Assembly (NCBI GenBank): GCA_009192285.1
Contig: CM018606.1
Location: 434,001-498,000 of the forward strand
DNA length: 64,000 bases
Direction of reading: 5' to 3'
From: Morchella semilibera
Lineage: Eukaryota; Ascomycota; Pezizomycetes; Pezizales; Morchellaceae
Shown in pieces: positions 49,463-61,630 of the stretch (position 1 is its first letter; each line of letters opens with the position of its first letter). The position numbers were made by a program, and so were the translations under genes. A model generated the notes under the pieces. It searched no databases, had not been told where the DNA came from, and saw nothing but the letters and a program-made list of their open reading frames with translations.

Positions 49463-50183
49463 CTAGTTCTCCCCCAATCTCGCCTCAATCCTCTCCTTCT
49501 CCTTCTTCCTAGCTTCTTCCACCTCTTGCTTGGTAGCATCATACCCAATCACCCCCGTCTGATTAAACGGGTTGTCGGGATGCTTCTCAAACTCCTTCCT
49601 AATCAACTCCTTCATCTGGTTCAGCCTCAGCCCCTTGTGTTCCTCCCGCACCTCTGGCAGCCTTCGCTCCTCGTACGCAGCATACGCCGCCTTGAAACGC
49701 CTCTCGGGATGGCGGTCAATGCCAACCTTCGCCGCATCGTTCGTCAGCGAGAGCGCATCGAGCGCATCGTCGATGCCGCTTGCATTCAAAGCCGCTAGCG
49801 CTCCGTCCACACCGCCGCGGGTACGCTTCTCGGGGGCCTTGGACTTTGTCTTTGGCTTTGAGGGTTGCGAGGCTTCTTCTTCGGCGAGGGCGGCGGCGGC
49901 AGCGGCTTTACGGGCGGCGGCTTCGCGCTTCTTGGCTTCGGCGGCTTCTCTATATTCCAGAATATGTCAGTGTACACTTCTTCTTCTTCTTCATCATCTT
50001 GTTGTTACTCTTAATAGGACCCACGTACTTCTTTCCAGCATCCTTCGCCCCCTTCGACCACTCCTCGTCTTCCACTGCTGCCTTCTTCGCGTTCTCGGCG
50101 CCGGCCTTGGCGGCTGCTTTGTCTGCTTTACGGGCCTGGCCGGCGGCCTTCTTGGAGTTTTCGGGAGCCTTCTTTGGTGGCAT
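49463..50183 (-). CDS. CCDC124 homologue (ribosome-associated coiled-coil protein)
   Basis: Exons 50183-50029 and 49949-49463, joined across a 79-nt intron (GTACGT...TAG), give 213 residues, close to human CCDC124. The N-terminal 100 residues are Lys/Ala/Glu-rich and helical (MPPKKAPENSKKAAGQ, EDEEWSKGAKDAGKK, EAKKREAAARK). The C-terminal half is the conserved CCDC124 (DUF1014) domain, with RTRGGVDGALAAL, ERRFKAAYAAYEERRLPE, LRLNQMKELIRKEFEKHPDNPFNQ and a charged end. The yeast counterpart Lso2 and human CCDC124 bind the intersubunit face of idle ribosomes and help recovery from stasis. I infer the same role here. A telobox-like CCCTAACCC lies about 130 bp upstream of the ATG, which would suit co-regulation with translation genes. 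Confidence 0.93.
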
Positions 50184-51379
50184 GTTTTTGTTTTCTTCCG
50201 AACGTAAGTTTCTGGTAAGGTTATCTATGAAGGTAGAGCTGAGGAGGGGCAAAGTGTGTGGGGTTATCTTTATCCCTGCACTGCTGCTGCTTCTGCACGT
50301 CATAGACAGAACCCTAACCCTGAGGTGTTGAGAAGGGTCAATGATCGAGGTGCAACTTTTGGATGGGGTAATTTTCTTAGCGGAGGTGGGCTCTAGAGAA
50401 GAGCTGGTGGGGTGGTTCGCTTTGACTGTTGGTAAAAGACCTTTGGTGCCATGAAGTTTATTGGGGAGTGATTCGGATGCCGTATAGTTACTGGTAGCCT
50501 TCCTGAGCTGTTGTGAGCTCCCGTTCCTTACAAGCCATTAGCTTCTGTATGTACATATAACATGTAGTGATGACATGACTATCTCAATAGTAAAATACTT
50601 TAGTGGTATGACTGGTCCAGGAGGAGTCAGGGTGTGATATTGGTTATGATTGTGATAATTATCTGCTGCATGCCTCTGTCTCCTGTGATATATAGCATTG
50701 TCTATTATCCCTCGGTCCTCCGCCCTTAGATTATACAGCAGAATTGCCGATTGGACCAAGGGAGGGAGAATTAAGAGAGGCCCTTCTCTCCCCACACATA
50801 TGGGCACAGGCAAAATAACAATTACAAAATGTAATTATTATGAAAATTATCTCTGATGTCTTTTTGATGGCTATGCATGGACACCAGCCGGCCCGAGGAG
50901 ATTCATGTCGAAAGAAAAAAGGATCGCCCAGACAGGATTTTAATGGTGGCCTGAGATGAGCATGGGAGAATATGGAATTAGTGAGCTCGTCGTACCGGTA
51001 CACTGTGAGGTAATATCGCATCCACTAGGAGGAGTATTTCCGGCTTCATATCCTCAGCTCTTATAGTTAGATCAAGTCCTCTAGAACCTATTAAGTAGCT
51101 ATAAAACTGCTCCAAACCATTTATACATCTTCGAGTTAGTAGGTATGTAGATATACAAATTAAGGCAAACGACAAGAGAGAAAGAAGGGAAGGAAGGTTC
51201 GAGAAAACCACAAAACGAAAAGGAAGGGAACAATATTAAAACCCACAAGAACTATATCACTAAAACGCCCGCGAAAAAAACGTAGAAAACGAAAGGTAAG
51301 AACTCAAGGGAAAAAAAGAAAAACTATATAGAAAAAGAAAAAGAAAAACTAGAGTACACACAGCAACCAGTCCATCCCA
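50184..51379. other. Intergenic, CCDC124 promoter side
   Basis: It contains a telobox-like word (50312-50320), GGGTCAATGATC (50335-50346), and the 3' flank of the CSN12-like gene with A-rich tracts near 51230-51350. No further gene is visible. Confidence 0.6.
50312..50320. promoter_or_regulatory. Telobox-like CCCTAACCC upstream of CCDC124
   Basis: The word CCCTAACCC lies 129 bp before the CCDC124 start codon. TTAGGG-type elements bound by Tbf1/Taz1-like Myb proteins occur in fungal promoters, including those of translation genes. Function here is inferred. Confidence 0.4.
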
Positions 51380-53075
51380 TTAAAATGCCTTCTGCCCCAC
51401 CGCCCTCACCCCACTCAAATTCACCACCCTTCCGCCACCCGCCGCCATCGCCGCAAATGGATTTCCTGGCCCGCCATTGCCCTCCTCGGACCCGCTCTCC
51501 TCCCCATCTGCCTTCCATCTACTGCTATTATATATCTCCGCCACCGGCGGAAATGCCCCCGACCTTCCCAGCACCACCAGCGGCCCCGTGGCCTGCCTGG
51601 CAATATAACCCTTCACAAAGCCCTGATCGCACAAGCTGACGACCGCGCTCTCGACATCCACCATATTGACCTTGAGGCCAAAGTAGTCCCCCTCTTCCAC
51701 ATCATCTTCATCATCTGTATCCTCCTCCTCTCCACCCAGGAACAGTGGGTTTGCACCAGCCTTTCTGGGTACCTCATGCAGCCACCTCACTGCCGCCAAT
51801 ATCTGCGCCATCCCGACCGTCGGTGGCGCCTGCTTCACCCCATCCGTGACCGGCGCCGGTGCCCTCGTGATTAGCCACGTGCGGCGGATCAACCCCCTCC
51901 ACAGGAGGATCTGGCATCGGTTCCGTAGCGCTAGGTATAGCTCGCGTTGTATCCACCATGTGCGGCGCCAAGTTTCCAAGCCCTCGTCGCCGAGGGCACG
52001 GCGGAAGCCGCGGAAGTCGCCGAGGCGTATGGCGCGGCAGACGGGGACGAACATTTGTGCGAGGCCGTGAGCCTCTGGACGCGCAAGGAGGTGTTCGGAC
52101 GGAAACTTGCCGAGGATGAGGGCGGAGGCGATCATGTAGATGAGGAGGAGGCGGCGCTGGGAGAGGTCGGATGGGCGGGTGAGGTTGTAGGCGGAGGTGA
52201 GGGTGGTGAGGGTGGTGGTGAAGTGGGCGTTGAAGAAGTGGTGGCGGCCGAGGTAGTAGGCGTAGGTGATGCGGTCAGGTTTGGGGTAGAGGTGCAGGTA
52301 GGTGGGGATTGATGCGGCGTTGATATTAGTGTGGATGGTTGCGCAGAGGCGGATCTGGTTCAACTGTGGGGCAGAGGAAGGGTAGTTAGTACCATATGGT
52401 AGAGGTTATATACAACGGGGATAAAGAGAGAGAGGGAGAGCAAGGCCACACCTTAAAGTACAACTTAAACAGCAGATTCGCAATACTCAAAGTCGCCGCC
52501 TTCTTTCCCAACGTCTGCACCGTTGGCGCCGACGACGTCAGAGTCCTCTCCCCCAACGTCGAGTTAAACGTCCTCAAAAGCACATTCATCGCCGCATGCG
52601 AGCACCCAAACCTAGGATCGCCAATCTGCGCATCGATCCTCAACGCCGCACTCGTCAGAAGCTTTGCCGTCTCCCTCACAAGCTGTATCAGCACGCCACC
52701 CTGCGGGGAATTAAACGCCGGGTTGATGGCACCCATATAGTTCTTCAGCGCCGCATGCCAATTCCGTGACGTGCCCGTGTCGTAGAGGATTGCTGGGTCG
52801 AGGTTGACAACGTACTTCAGGTACACCACGACACAATCGGTGAAGCCAGGCCAGTCGTCACCGAGTAGCTGTTCAGCGCGGGACTGCAGAGCAGAGGGGT
52901 TGGCGCTGAGCTCAGAGCGGAGAGAGTGCATGAGGTCGTTCTGGAGAATGTAAGTAGGGTCTGCGCAGAGGAGATTGGCAATGAGGGTGGCATTTCTGGA
53001 GTTGCGAGCATCGGAGACTGTCTGGAGGAATTGCGTCAGAAGCGCGAGGTTGTTGGGGCGCGTGAAGGACGACAT
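51380..53075 (-). CDS. PCI-domain protein, CSN12/Thp1/PCID2 type
   Basis: Exons 53075-52452 and 52363-51380, joined over an 88-nt intron with the branch site TACTAAC, give 535 residues. Helical repeats fill the N-terminal two thirds (for example RNWHAALKNYMGAINPAF, AMNVLLRTFNSTLGERT, YYLGRHHFFNAHF, QRRLLLIYMIASALILGKFP). The winged-helix end of the PCI domain is seen near residues 445-485 (VESAVVSLCDQGFVKGYIA, then GPLVVLGRSGAFPP). These features match CSN12 (COP9-signalosome-associated) and the related Thp1/PCID2 of the TREX-2 mRNA-export complex. An acidic insert EEEDTDDEDDVEEGD sits before the winged helix. The ATG at 53075 starts just before the helical core. An in-frame ATG at 53258 would add 61 Pro/Ser-rich residues and is less likely. 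Which complex it serves cannot be decided from sequence. Confidence 0.9.
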
Positions 53076-54318
53076 TGCATTGGGGCTCTCTGGAGTAGTA
53101 TATGCAGAGGTAGGGAAGAGGGGGGGAGGGGAGGGGAGGGGGAGGAAAGATGTGGAGTGTAGAGGTTCTTTAAGATAGCTCGGGGGCGAGTTGAGGAACG
53201 GGTCTGGACTGGGTTGACTTTCGAGTCCCTGCCTGCCAAGAGGAGGTCTGTCTGACAAATCATGTGACGAGACGCCCCTAACCCTGACTTCCGGGATGTA
53301 TCGGCGACGACAATGTCTGCGTGTGAATTCTGCTCTGACTTGGATCTTCAGGTTCAGGTACCGGCCCAGAGAGAGCGGGGCTGTGACTTATGACAAAAAA
53401 TCTTCCATATTCAAAAAAACCCCAAACGAGTAGTTTAATCATGACTCATCACTCGGTAATTGTGACACACTGCCCTTGTTTGTTAGTGAGTGGATCCGCT
53501 GCCGTGGAGAGATGTATACTAGCTAAGCTATGGAGAAGAAATACACATACCGTATAGGCGAAGATACCCCGCCCTCTTACCCCTCTGGCCCCAAAAGTGC
53601 ATCCTCTATCGTTTCGTGAACTTCATAAGAGAAATGGATGGATCGATTCAGGTATCTAGTGGAGGTTAATGGTAAAAAGGGGGAGGAGATCGAGAGGGAA
53701 GCACAAGTAGGTTCCCGATTCGTGCGAAGCCTCCCCCGGCGGAGAACATCCACCTTTAAGCGCTATCTTAAAATTGCAAAAAATACTTATAGATAGAGAG
53801 GTTTCGCAGAGGGTCTTAGTATACAATCGCTGTGGCGCGCGTTAGAAAAGTCTTGAACAGCTGTTACCTAGTAGGTTATATCGAAGGACCATTGCCTAGT
53901 CAAATCTATCACTCGGTTTTACCCCATGGGTGCATGCATGGCTGATAGAAATACTGGGGTAACTCTTATTTTGTTGTGTCTTACGGATGGTTAAGCTGCG
54001 GCTGGAGTCAGATAGGCATTGTGGTTGAACTTTTATGTATTTTTCACCTGTCTTCAGTGACTTGGGGCTGGGAGTCTCTATGTGCCTTCTTTAGATAATC
54101 CAGGCACGAATTTCAAATACCTGCTCGGGAATCGAAAGCCATTCCTTGCAACAAAAGACCATAGATTTTTGTTCCGATTTCTGAGCATCAATCTCTATAA
54201 CCCTGCCGAGTTGAACGCTGCATCTTATTAAACTAGGGGATATATTGCCTACAATCAAATTTTTTTTTTAAAAAAAAAGAGGAAAAAAAAGCAAAAGCCC
54301 TGCCATCAACTGCCTGCC
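53076..54318. other. Intergenic between CSN12-like and thiolase genes
   Basis: It holds a telobox-like word (53276-53284), TATCACTCG at 53907-53915 and a near-copy CATCACTCG near 53448, plus T/A tracts near 54260-54290 at the 3' end of the thiolase. No gene is visible. Confidence 0.6.
53276..53284. promoter_or_regulatory. Telobox-like CCCTAACCC upstream of CSN12-like gene
   Basis: CCCTAACCC lies about 200 bp upstream of the chosen start codon of the CSN12-like gene, matching the arrangement at the CCDC124 promoter. Function is inferred. Confidence 0.35.
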
Positions 54319-55917
<1,599 letters not shown>

Positions 55918-56804
55918 GGCAAATGATTAGGCCGTACGTAGGTATTGATGTTGTATTGAGCCGAAAAGAAGGTATATTAGCTGTTGAATACTGAACAGTA
56001 AGTACTTCGGTACTGATGGGCGTTGATAGAGAACTTTAAAGATCCGATTCCCAGCTTATGAGGGTCACATTATAAACTTGCACGTGCTATTTCACAGGAC
56101 AGCACGCCGCGACTACCCGGTGTTTCAGTCCATACTTGTGCCTGGTTCCCGACTTCCGAGGCTATACCGGACTCTAGTCATGGGCAATTAAAAAGCAAAG
56201 CCCTTGTAACAATATCTAGTGCAGTTAGATGTTATCGATACATGTACTAAGGTGAGCAGCGCAGGTAAGTTTCTGAATGCATATAGATCTGATGTGACAC
56301 ACGTAGCCAATTACATGTAACTTAGAGGAAGGTTTGGTTTTCGCTGGTACAGTAGCAGCTTCCTTTATCACGCCGATGTCAACTTATATACTCGGGTGTA
56401 GGAATTAGAATGATAAAGAGGTGCTACTCCACACAAATAATCCCTGCTTTGTTACTCGGTAATTCTAGATGCTTTTGATCTGATAGCCTACAAGAGATAC
56501 CTCAAACTAATTTGCAGTAATCTGTTTTGTAGACATACGTTTAGGTATGTCACATACATGTAAATACCTTAAACAGTGGGTTCAGCTTTGTGTTACTGTT
56601 CCCTTGGCATTGATGACAAAGACTACGAAGAAGCTCCTGACCTGCACAACTAGTCAGCTCTCTGGAGCCTTTCCCCTCCATCAACCCCCCAACCCTCACC
56701 ACTCCTTAGCTATCGATAACCACCAAAAAAACGACTTTATCGGAAAATCTTTGTGGAAAGAAAGGAAGAGAAGGCCCTGAACTCGTCTAATCACACACGG
56801 GACC
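55918..56804. other. Divergent promoter region between thiolase and RAD6
   Basis: This 887-bp region separates two divergently transcribed genes. It holds three TACATGTA palindromes (56239, 56312, 56555). No gene is seen in it. Confidence 0.65.
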
Positions 56805-57471
56805 ATGTCCACCTCCGCTCGTCGTCGTCTCATGCGAGACTTTAAGGTGCGCAGACCGTTCTGCTGTCAGAGCACAATGTTGCAGTTCCGTTTGAGAATG
56901 TCACGTTCCAAACTGACATATTGTCTTTAACCCTTAGCGGATGCAAACCGATCCTCCAGCAGGTGTCAGTGCTTCTCCGATTAGCGATAACGTTATGACA
57001 TGGTTAGCGTTCTTATCTTTGCTATGGTCTGCTGAATTACTTTGCTCACACTATACTCGTAAAGGAATGCCGTAATTATCGGGCCAGTGGATACACCCTT
57101 TGAGGACGGTACCTTTAGGCTTGTAATGCACTTTGAAGAGCAATATCCGAACAAGCCTCCTGGAGTGAAATTTATCAGCGAGATGTTCCATCCCAATGTC
57201 TACGCCACCGGAGAGCTTTGTTTGGATATCCTTCAGAATAGATGGAGTCCCACGTACGATGTTGCGGCAATATTGACTAGCATACAAAGGTTTGGAGCTT
57301 CTCTTAGGTTTCTTGCAGCTCATTTTTTTGTTGACTCACCTCTCTAGTCTGTTGAATGATCCGAATACCTCGAGCCCTGCCAACGTCGAGGCCTCAAATC
57401 TATACAAGGACAACAAGCGGGAATATGTCAAACGTGTTCGTGAAACTGTGGAGAAGAGCTGGGAAGGTTGA
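56805..57471 (+). CDS. RAD6: Ubiquitin-conjugating enzyme E2, RAD6/UBC2
   Basis: Exons 56805-56846, 56938-57002, 57065-57289 and 57348-57471, with introns of 91, 62 and 58 nt, give exactly 151 residues, as in other filamentous-fungal RAD6 proteins. The UBC fold is complete: [40 protein letters not shown] with the catalytic Cys88, and [13 protein letters not shown]. The acidic C-terminal tail of budding-yeast Rad6 is absent, as usual in this group. The enzyme works with RAD18-type ligases in PCNA ubiquitylation and DNA-damage tolerance, with BRE1-type ligases on histone H2B, and with UBR1 in N-degron turnover. The donor of intron 2 is GTTAGC, an atypical form, but the frame and protein require it. 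The gene is followed by the kinesin gene on the same strand, about 1 kb away. Confidence 0.97.
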
Positions 57472-58459
57472 GGGCAAGGGAGCTTCTAGTTGAAAGGAGC
57501 AGTGCGGTAGCGACATGTCAGGGGACTGGCAGAGTTAGGCTATACTGTCTGACTGGGAAGTCTTGTTCCCAAGGATCATCACTATTGATGCCTGTTTTTC
57601 TGCTAGAGAAATTTTTTTTGTTGTTTCTTTGCTCCTTCCTCTCCTCCCTTTCTTACTTCTTCCTTCATTCATTCAATCGGACTACCATTCTTTTTAGTCG
57701 TTTAAAAGGTGACGTTATGGAAAAGAGCGCAAGTAAAAAGGAACCAGTGGTGGAAGGTGGGCCTCATGATATTATGAGCTGTAAACCTACTACCTTTTTA
57801 CATGTGATATCCAGGTTGCCCTAAGTATAGGTAAGTACAGTAGATGTACAGTAAGGAGTCTTCGGTATCAGTACAATCCTAGACTGGGTTGTCATTGCGG
57901 TCATAAAAACAATAAAGTATCCCTGGTGGGATATACTGGCAGTTGTCAAGCGAATGGCCATTGACCCAACAAAGCAAGCCTGCGGCCAAGAGCCGGGCCT
58001 GAAGAGTAGGCATCTCCACCGCATAGCAACATTAATTTACAAGGACGAGCGCGACAGTTGTTATTAAAAAAGAGAACTTGACTACCACTCGCGCGTCCAG
58101 CTGTAGTACGATATATATTCAGGTTGCTGACAGAGAAGGATCTCTCCTGCTCGTGATTTTTCCTCTTCCCCTTTTGGGAATTCACCGCGAGAAACCTCAC
58201 TATCCCCTCTTCGTCTTCTTCCCCCGGCCCCTTCCCTATCCCCTCCAACCCCCCCCCCCCCCTCCTCGCTCAACATCGTGTTCTGTTATCTGCCACGCCT
58301 CTCACTCCGCCACATTTCCTCAACTTGGGACGGTCATCACTTCGTCTTCTACCGACCTTCAAGAATCCACTACTGGGCCCAGCTCATCGCATATCCGTGA
58401 CCTACCGCGACCTTGGGTAACTTTACGTGGAAACATCTAACTCTCCTCCAACAGTAACC
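57472..58459. other. Intergenic between RAD6 and kinesin
   Basis: It holds the RAD6 3' flank and the kinesin promoter, including a pyrimidine-rich tract with a long C run near 58245-58262. This is a common feature upstream of fungal genes. No further gene is supported. Confidence 0.6.
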
Positions 58460-61400
58460 ATGGCGTATGCACTTCCGCTCCCCTCTTTAATTTATTCCGA
58501 CTTTCTACTGCGGTACATGGAACCTATAGTTGCTAACTACTAGATAATAGGAGCACGGGGAGCTACAACACCATCAAGGGTATGTCGCAGCCGCTCCCGT
58601 ATGCAGCATCCCAATACATGTCCACTGACCTGCGTTTTTTTATCTTCCCCCAGTGGTGGCTCGATTCCGACCGCAAAACAAAGTAGAAATCCGAGAAGGT
58701 GGAGAGCCGATTGTTACTTTCCCTTCAGAGGACACATGCGAGTTACTTGTGAGTTGTCATCCAATCCTGGCACTCTTTCTGCTTAGCTTGATCCCTTTCA
58801 AGTGACTAGCTAAATCTTTACTAACCATTATCTTTAGAGTAAAGAAGCTTCCGGAGCTTTCACTTTTGACCGAGTGTTTGATATGAACTCTCGTCAAAGT
58901 GATGTCTTCGAGTTCTCCATCAAACATACTGTTGATGATATTTTAAACGGTTACAACGGGACGGTCTTTGCCTATGGGCAGACGGGTGCGGGAAAATCGT
59001 ATACCATGATGGGCGGAGATATTGACAATGACGTTTCGAAGGGTATCATTCCGCGTATTGTGGAGCAGATTTTTGCGTCTATTTTGACCTCACCGGGAAA
59101 CATTGAGTATACTGTTCGAGTCTCATACATGGAAATCTATATGGAGAGAATTCGTGATTTACTGAATCCGGTCAACGATAATCTACCTGTGCATGAGGAG
59201 AAGAATCGCGGAGTATATGTGAAAGGATTACTCGAGATTTACGTTTCCAGTGTCCAAGAGGTTTACGAAGTCATGAGACGGGGAGGTTCAGCAAGAGCGG
59301 TTGCGGCGACGAACATGAACCAGGAATCTTCTCGATCACATTCTATCTTCGTTATTCAGATCAATCAGAAGAATGTTGAGACTGGATCGCAGAAAGCAGG
59401 TTACCTCTACTTGGTCGACCTTGCGGGTTCTGAAAAGGTCGGGAAAACAGGTGCTTCCGGGCAGACACTTGAGGAGGCAAAGAAAATCAACAAGTCGCTA
59501 TCAGCCTTAGGAATGGTCATTAATGCTTTGACGGACGGAAGATCGACTCACGTACCCTATCGTGACTCGAAGCTTACCCGAATTTTGCAAGAGTCCTTGG
59601 GTGGTAATTCACGTACTACTCTCATTATCAACTGCTCGCCTTCTTCTTACAATGACGACGAAACGCTGTCAACCCTTCGCTTCGGCATGCGAGCCAAATC
59701 CATTAAGAACAAGGCGAAAATCAATGCGGAGTTATCGCCGGCGGAGCTTAAAGCTTTACTTAAAAAGGCACAACATCAAAACCTTACCTATACAGAGTAT
59801 ATCGAATCTTTGGAGGGTGAGGTGATAACCTGGCGGCAAGGGGAGGCGGTCCCAAAAGAAAAATGGGTTCCTCCACTGAAGGTAGAACTGCCGAAGAGGG
59901 CAGAGGCTAAAGGTCGCCCAGGACGACCGGATACACCTTCGAAGCTTGCTACTTCAGAATCCCAAGCTCCATCACGGCCTGACAGCCGTATTGATGTTAG
60001 ATCTTCTACTCCGATAACTCTTGATAAAGATGAGAGAGATGAGTTTTTAAGAAGGGAAAACGAATTGCAGGATCAATTAGCGGACAAAGAATCTCAGTTG
60101 GCGGCTACTGATAAGACACTAAGTGATCTTAAAGAGGAATTGGCGTTTCTGAAGGAGCATGACTCCAAGACCGGCAAAGACAATGAGAAGTTGGCCGGTG
60201 AGGTCAATGAGCTAAAGATGCAATTGGAAAAAGTCTCTTTTGAGAGTAAAGAGGCTCAGATCACCATGGATGGGCTGAAAGAGGCCAATGCCGAGTTAAC
60301 CGCCGAGTTGGATGATGTCAAGCAACATCTTCTGGACGTCAAGATGTCGACAAAAGAGACGTCGGCAATGCTAGACGAGAAAGAGAAAAAGAAAGCCGAA
60401 AGAATGGCTAAGATGATGGCAGGTTTTGATCTTGGCGGGGATGTCTTTTCTGATAAAGAGCGGATGATTAGGGAAGTAATCGAGAGATTAGACCTCCTGG
60501 AAGAAAACTCAGCTTCCGGTGAGGAGATAACAAGAGATGATTTGAAGGAATTGCGCGCCAAGCTTCTTGAGACTCAAGGTATCATACGACAGGCAGAGCT
60601 TTCACTCAACGAGCGCTCAGATGAGCAAGAAATAGCACATAGACGGAGAGAAGAGTTAGAGAAGAGGCTCTTGGCAGTTGAGAGGGAATATGAAGAGCTT
60701 CTTGAGAAAAACCTAACCGATGATGACATTGCAGATGTTAAAGGTAAATTAGAGCAGGCTTACCTCAGCAAGCAGAGTGTTGAGGTGCAAATGCTAGAGG
60801 ACTTGAAGAGGGAGGTGGCAAAGAAGAGTGAGGACAATGAAAAATTGAAGGCATCAGTTGAAGAATTACAACGAAGAGCCAAGGCAGGTGGGGCACCAAA
60901 TGGTTCTTCGGCTCTTCCAAACGGCAAAACTGTGGCACAGCAGATCGCAGAATTCGACACGATGAAGAAGTCACTTATGCGTGATCTTCAAAACCGATGC
61001 GAGAGGGTATACCACTTTATGAAGGCTTAGGAGTCTTGAATCATACTAAAGTTTTGAGTAGGTTGTGGAGCTAGAAATCAGTCTCGACGAGACGCGAGAG
61101 CAATATAACAACGTGCTCCGATCATCAAATAACCGCGCACAGCAGAAGAAAATGGCTTTCTTAGAGCGTAACCTGGAGCAACTCACACATGTTCAAAGAC
61201 AGCTTGTTGAACAAAATAGCAGTCTCAAGAAAGAAGTCGCTATCGCTGAGAGGAAACTCATTGCTCGCAATGAACGGATACAAAGCTTGGAAAGCCTTCT
61301 CCAAGACTCTCAAGAGAAGTTGACGGCGGCCAACCATAGGTTTGTCTAATAATGAAGGCCTAGGAGAATATAACTGATGAGATCCCTAGGTTCGAGGCCC

Positions 61401-61630
61401 AGCTCACAGCTGTCAAAGAGCGATTAGAAGCTGCCAAGGTTGGTACTCGAGGGCTTGGCAACGCTTCAAGTTTCAGTCTGCAAGGCTCCCGTATTGCCAA
61501 GCCATTACGAGGGGGTGGAGGAGGTGACGCGAACGGCTCAGTTCCTGTACTCTCTGGGGTTCAAGGCTCTGCAGCCCAGCAAGAAACCCAGCAACCCAAG
61601 AGATCATCATGGTTTTTCGACAGAAAATGA
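58460..61630 (+). CDS. Kinesin-1 heavy chain
   Basis: Six exons (58460-58464, 58551-58579, 58654-58748, 58838-61006, 61062-61339, 61390-61630), with introns of 86, 74, 89, 55 and 50 nt, give 938 residues, close to fungal conventional kinesins (about 930). The first exon is only five bases (ATG GC). The motor domain shows KVVARFRPQN, the P-loop GQTGAGKS (residues 90-97), switch I NMNQESSRSHSIF, switch II LVDLAGSEK, and neck-region residues after KSIKNKAKINAELSPAELK. A long coiled coil fills residues of about 430-860. The tail keeps the autoinhibitory IAK region (GSRIAKPLRGGGG) and ends SSWFFDRK. The protein moves cargo such as vesicles and early endosome-linked loads to microtubule plus ends and supports hyphal growth. 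Fungal kinesin-1 works without light chains. Confidence 0.97.

Noticed and set aside
53076-53258. Upstream in-frame start adding 61 residues to the CSN12-like protein
   Set aside because: The added part is Pro/Ser-rich and not typical of the family. It cannot be fully excluded.
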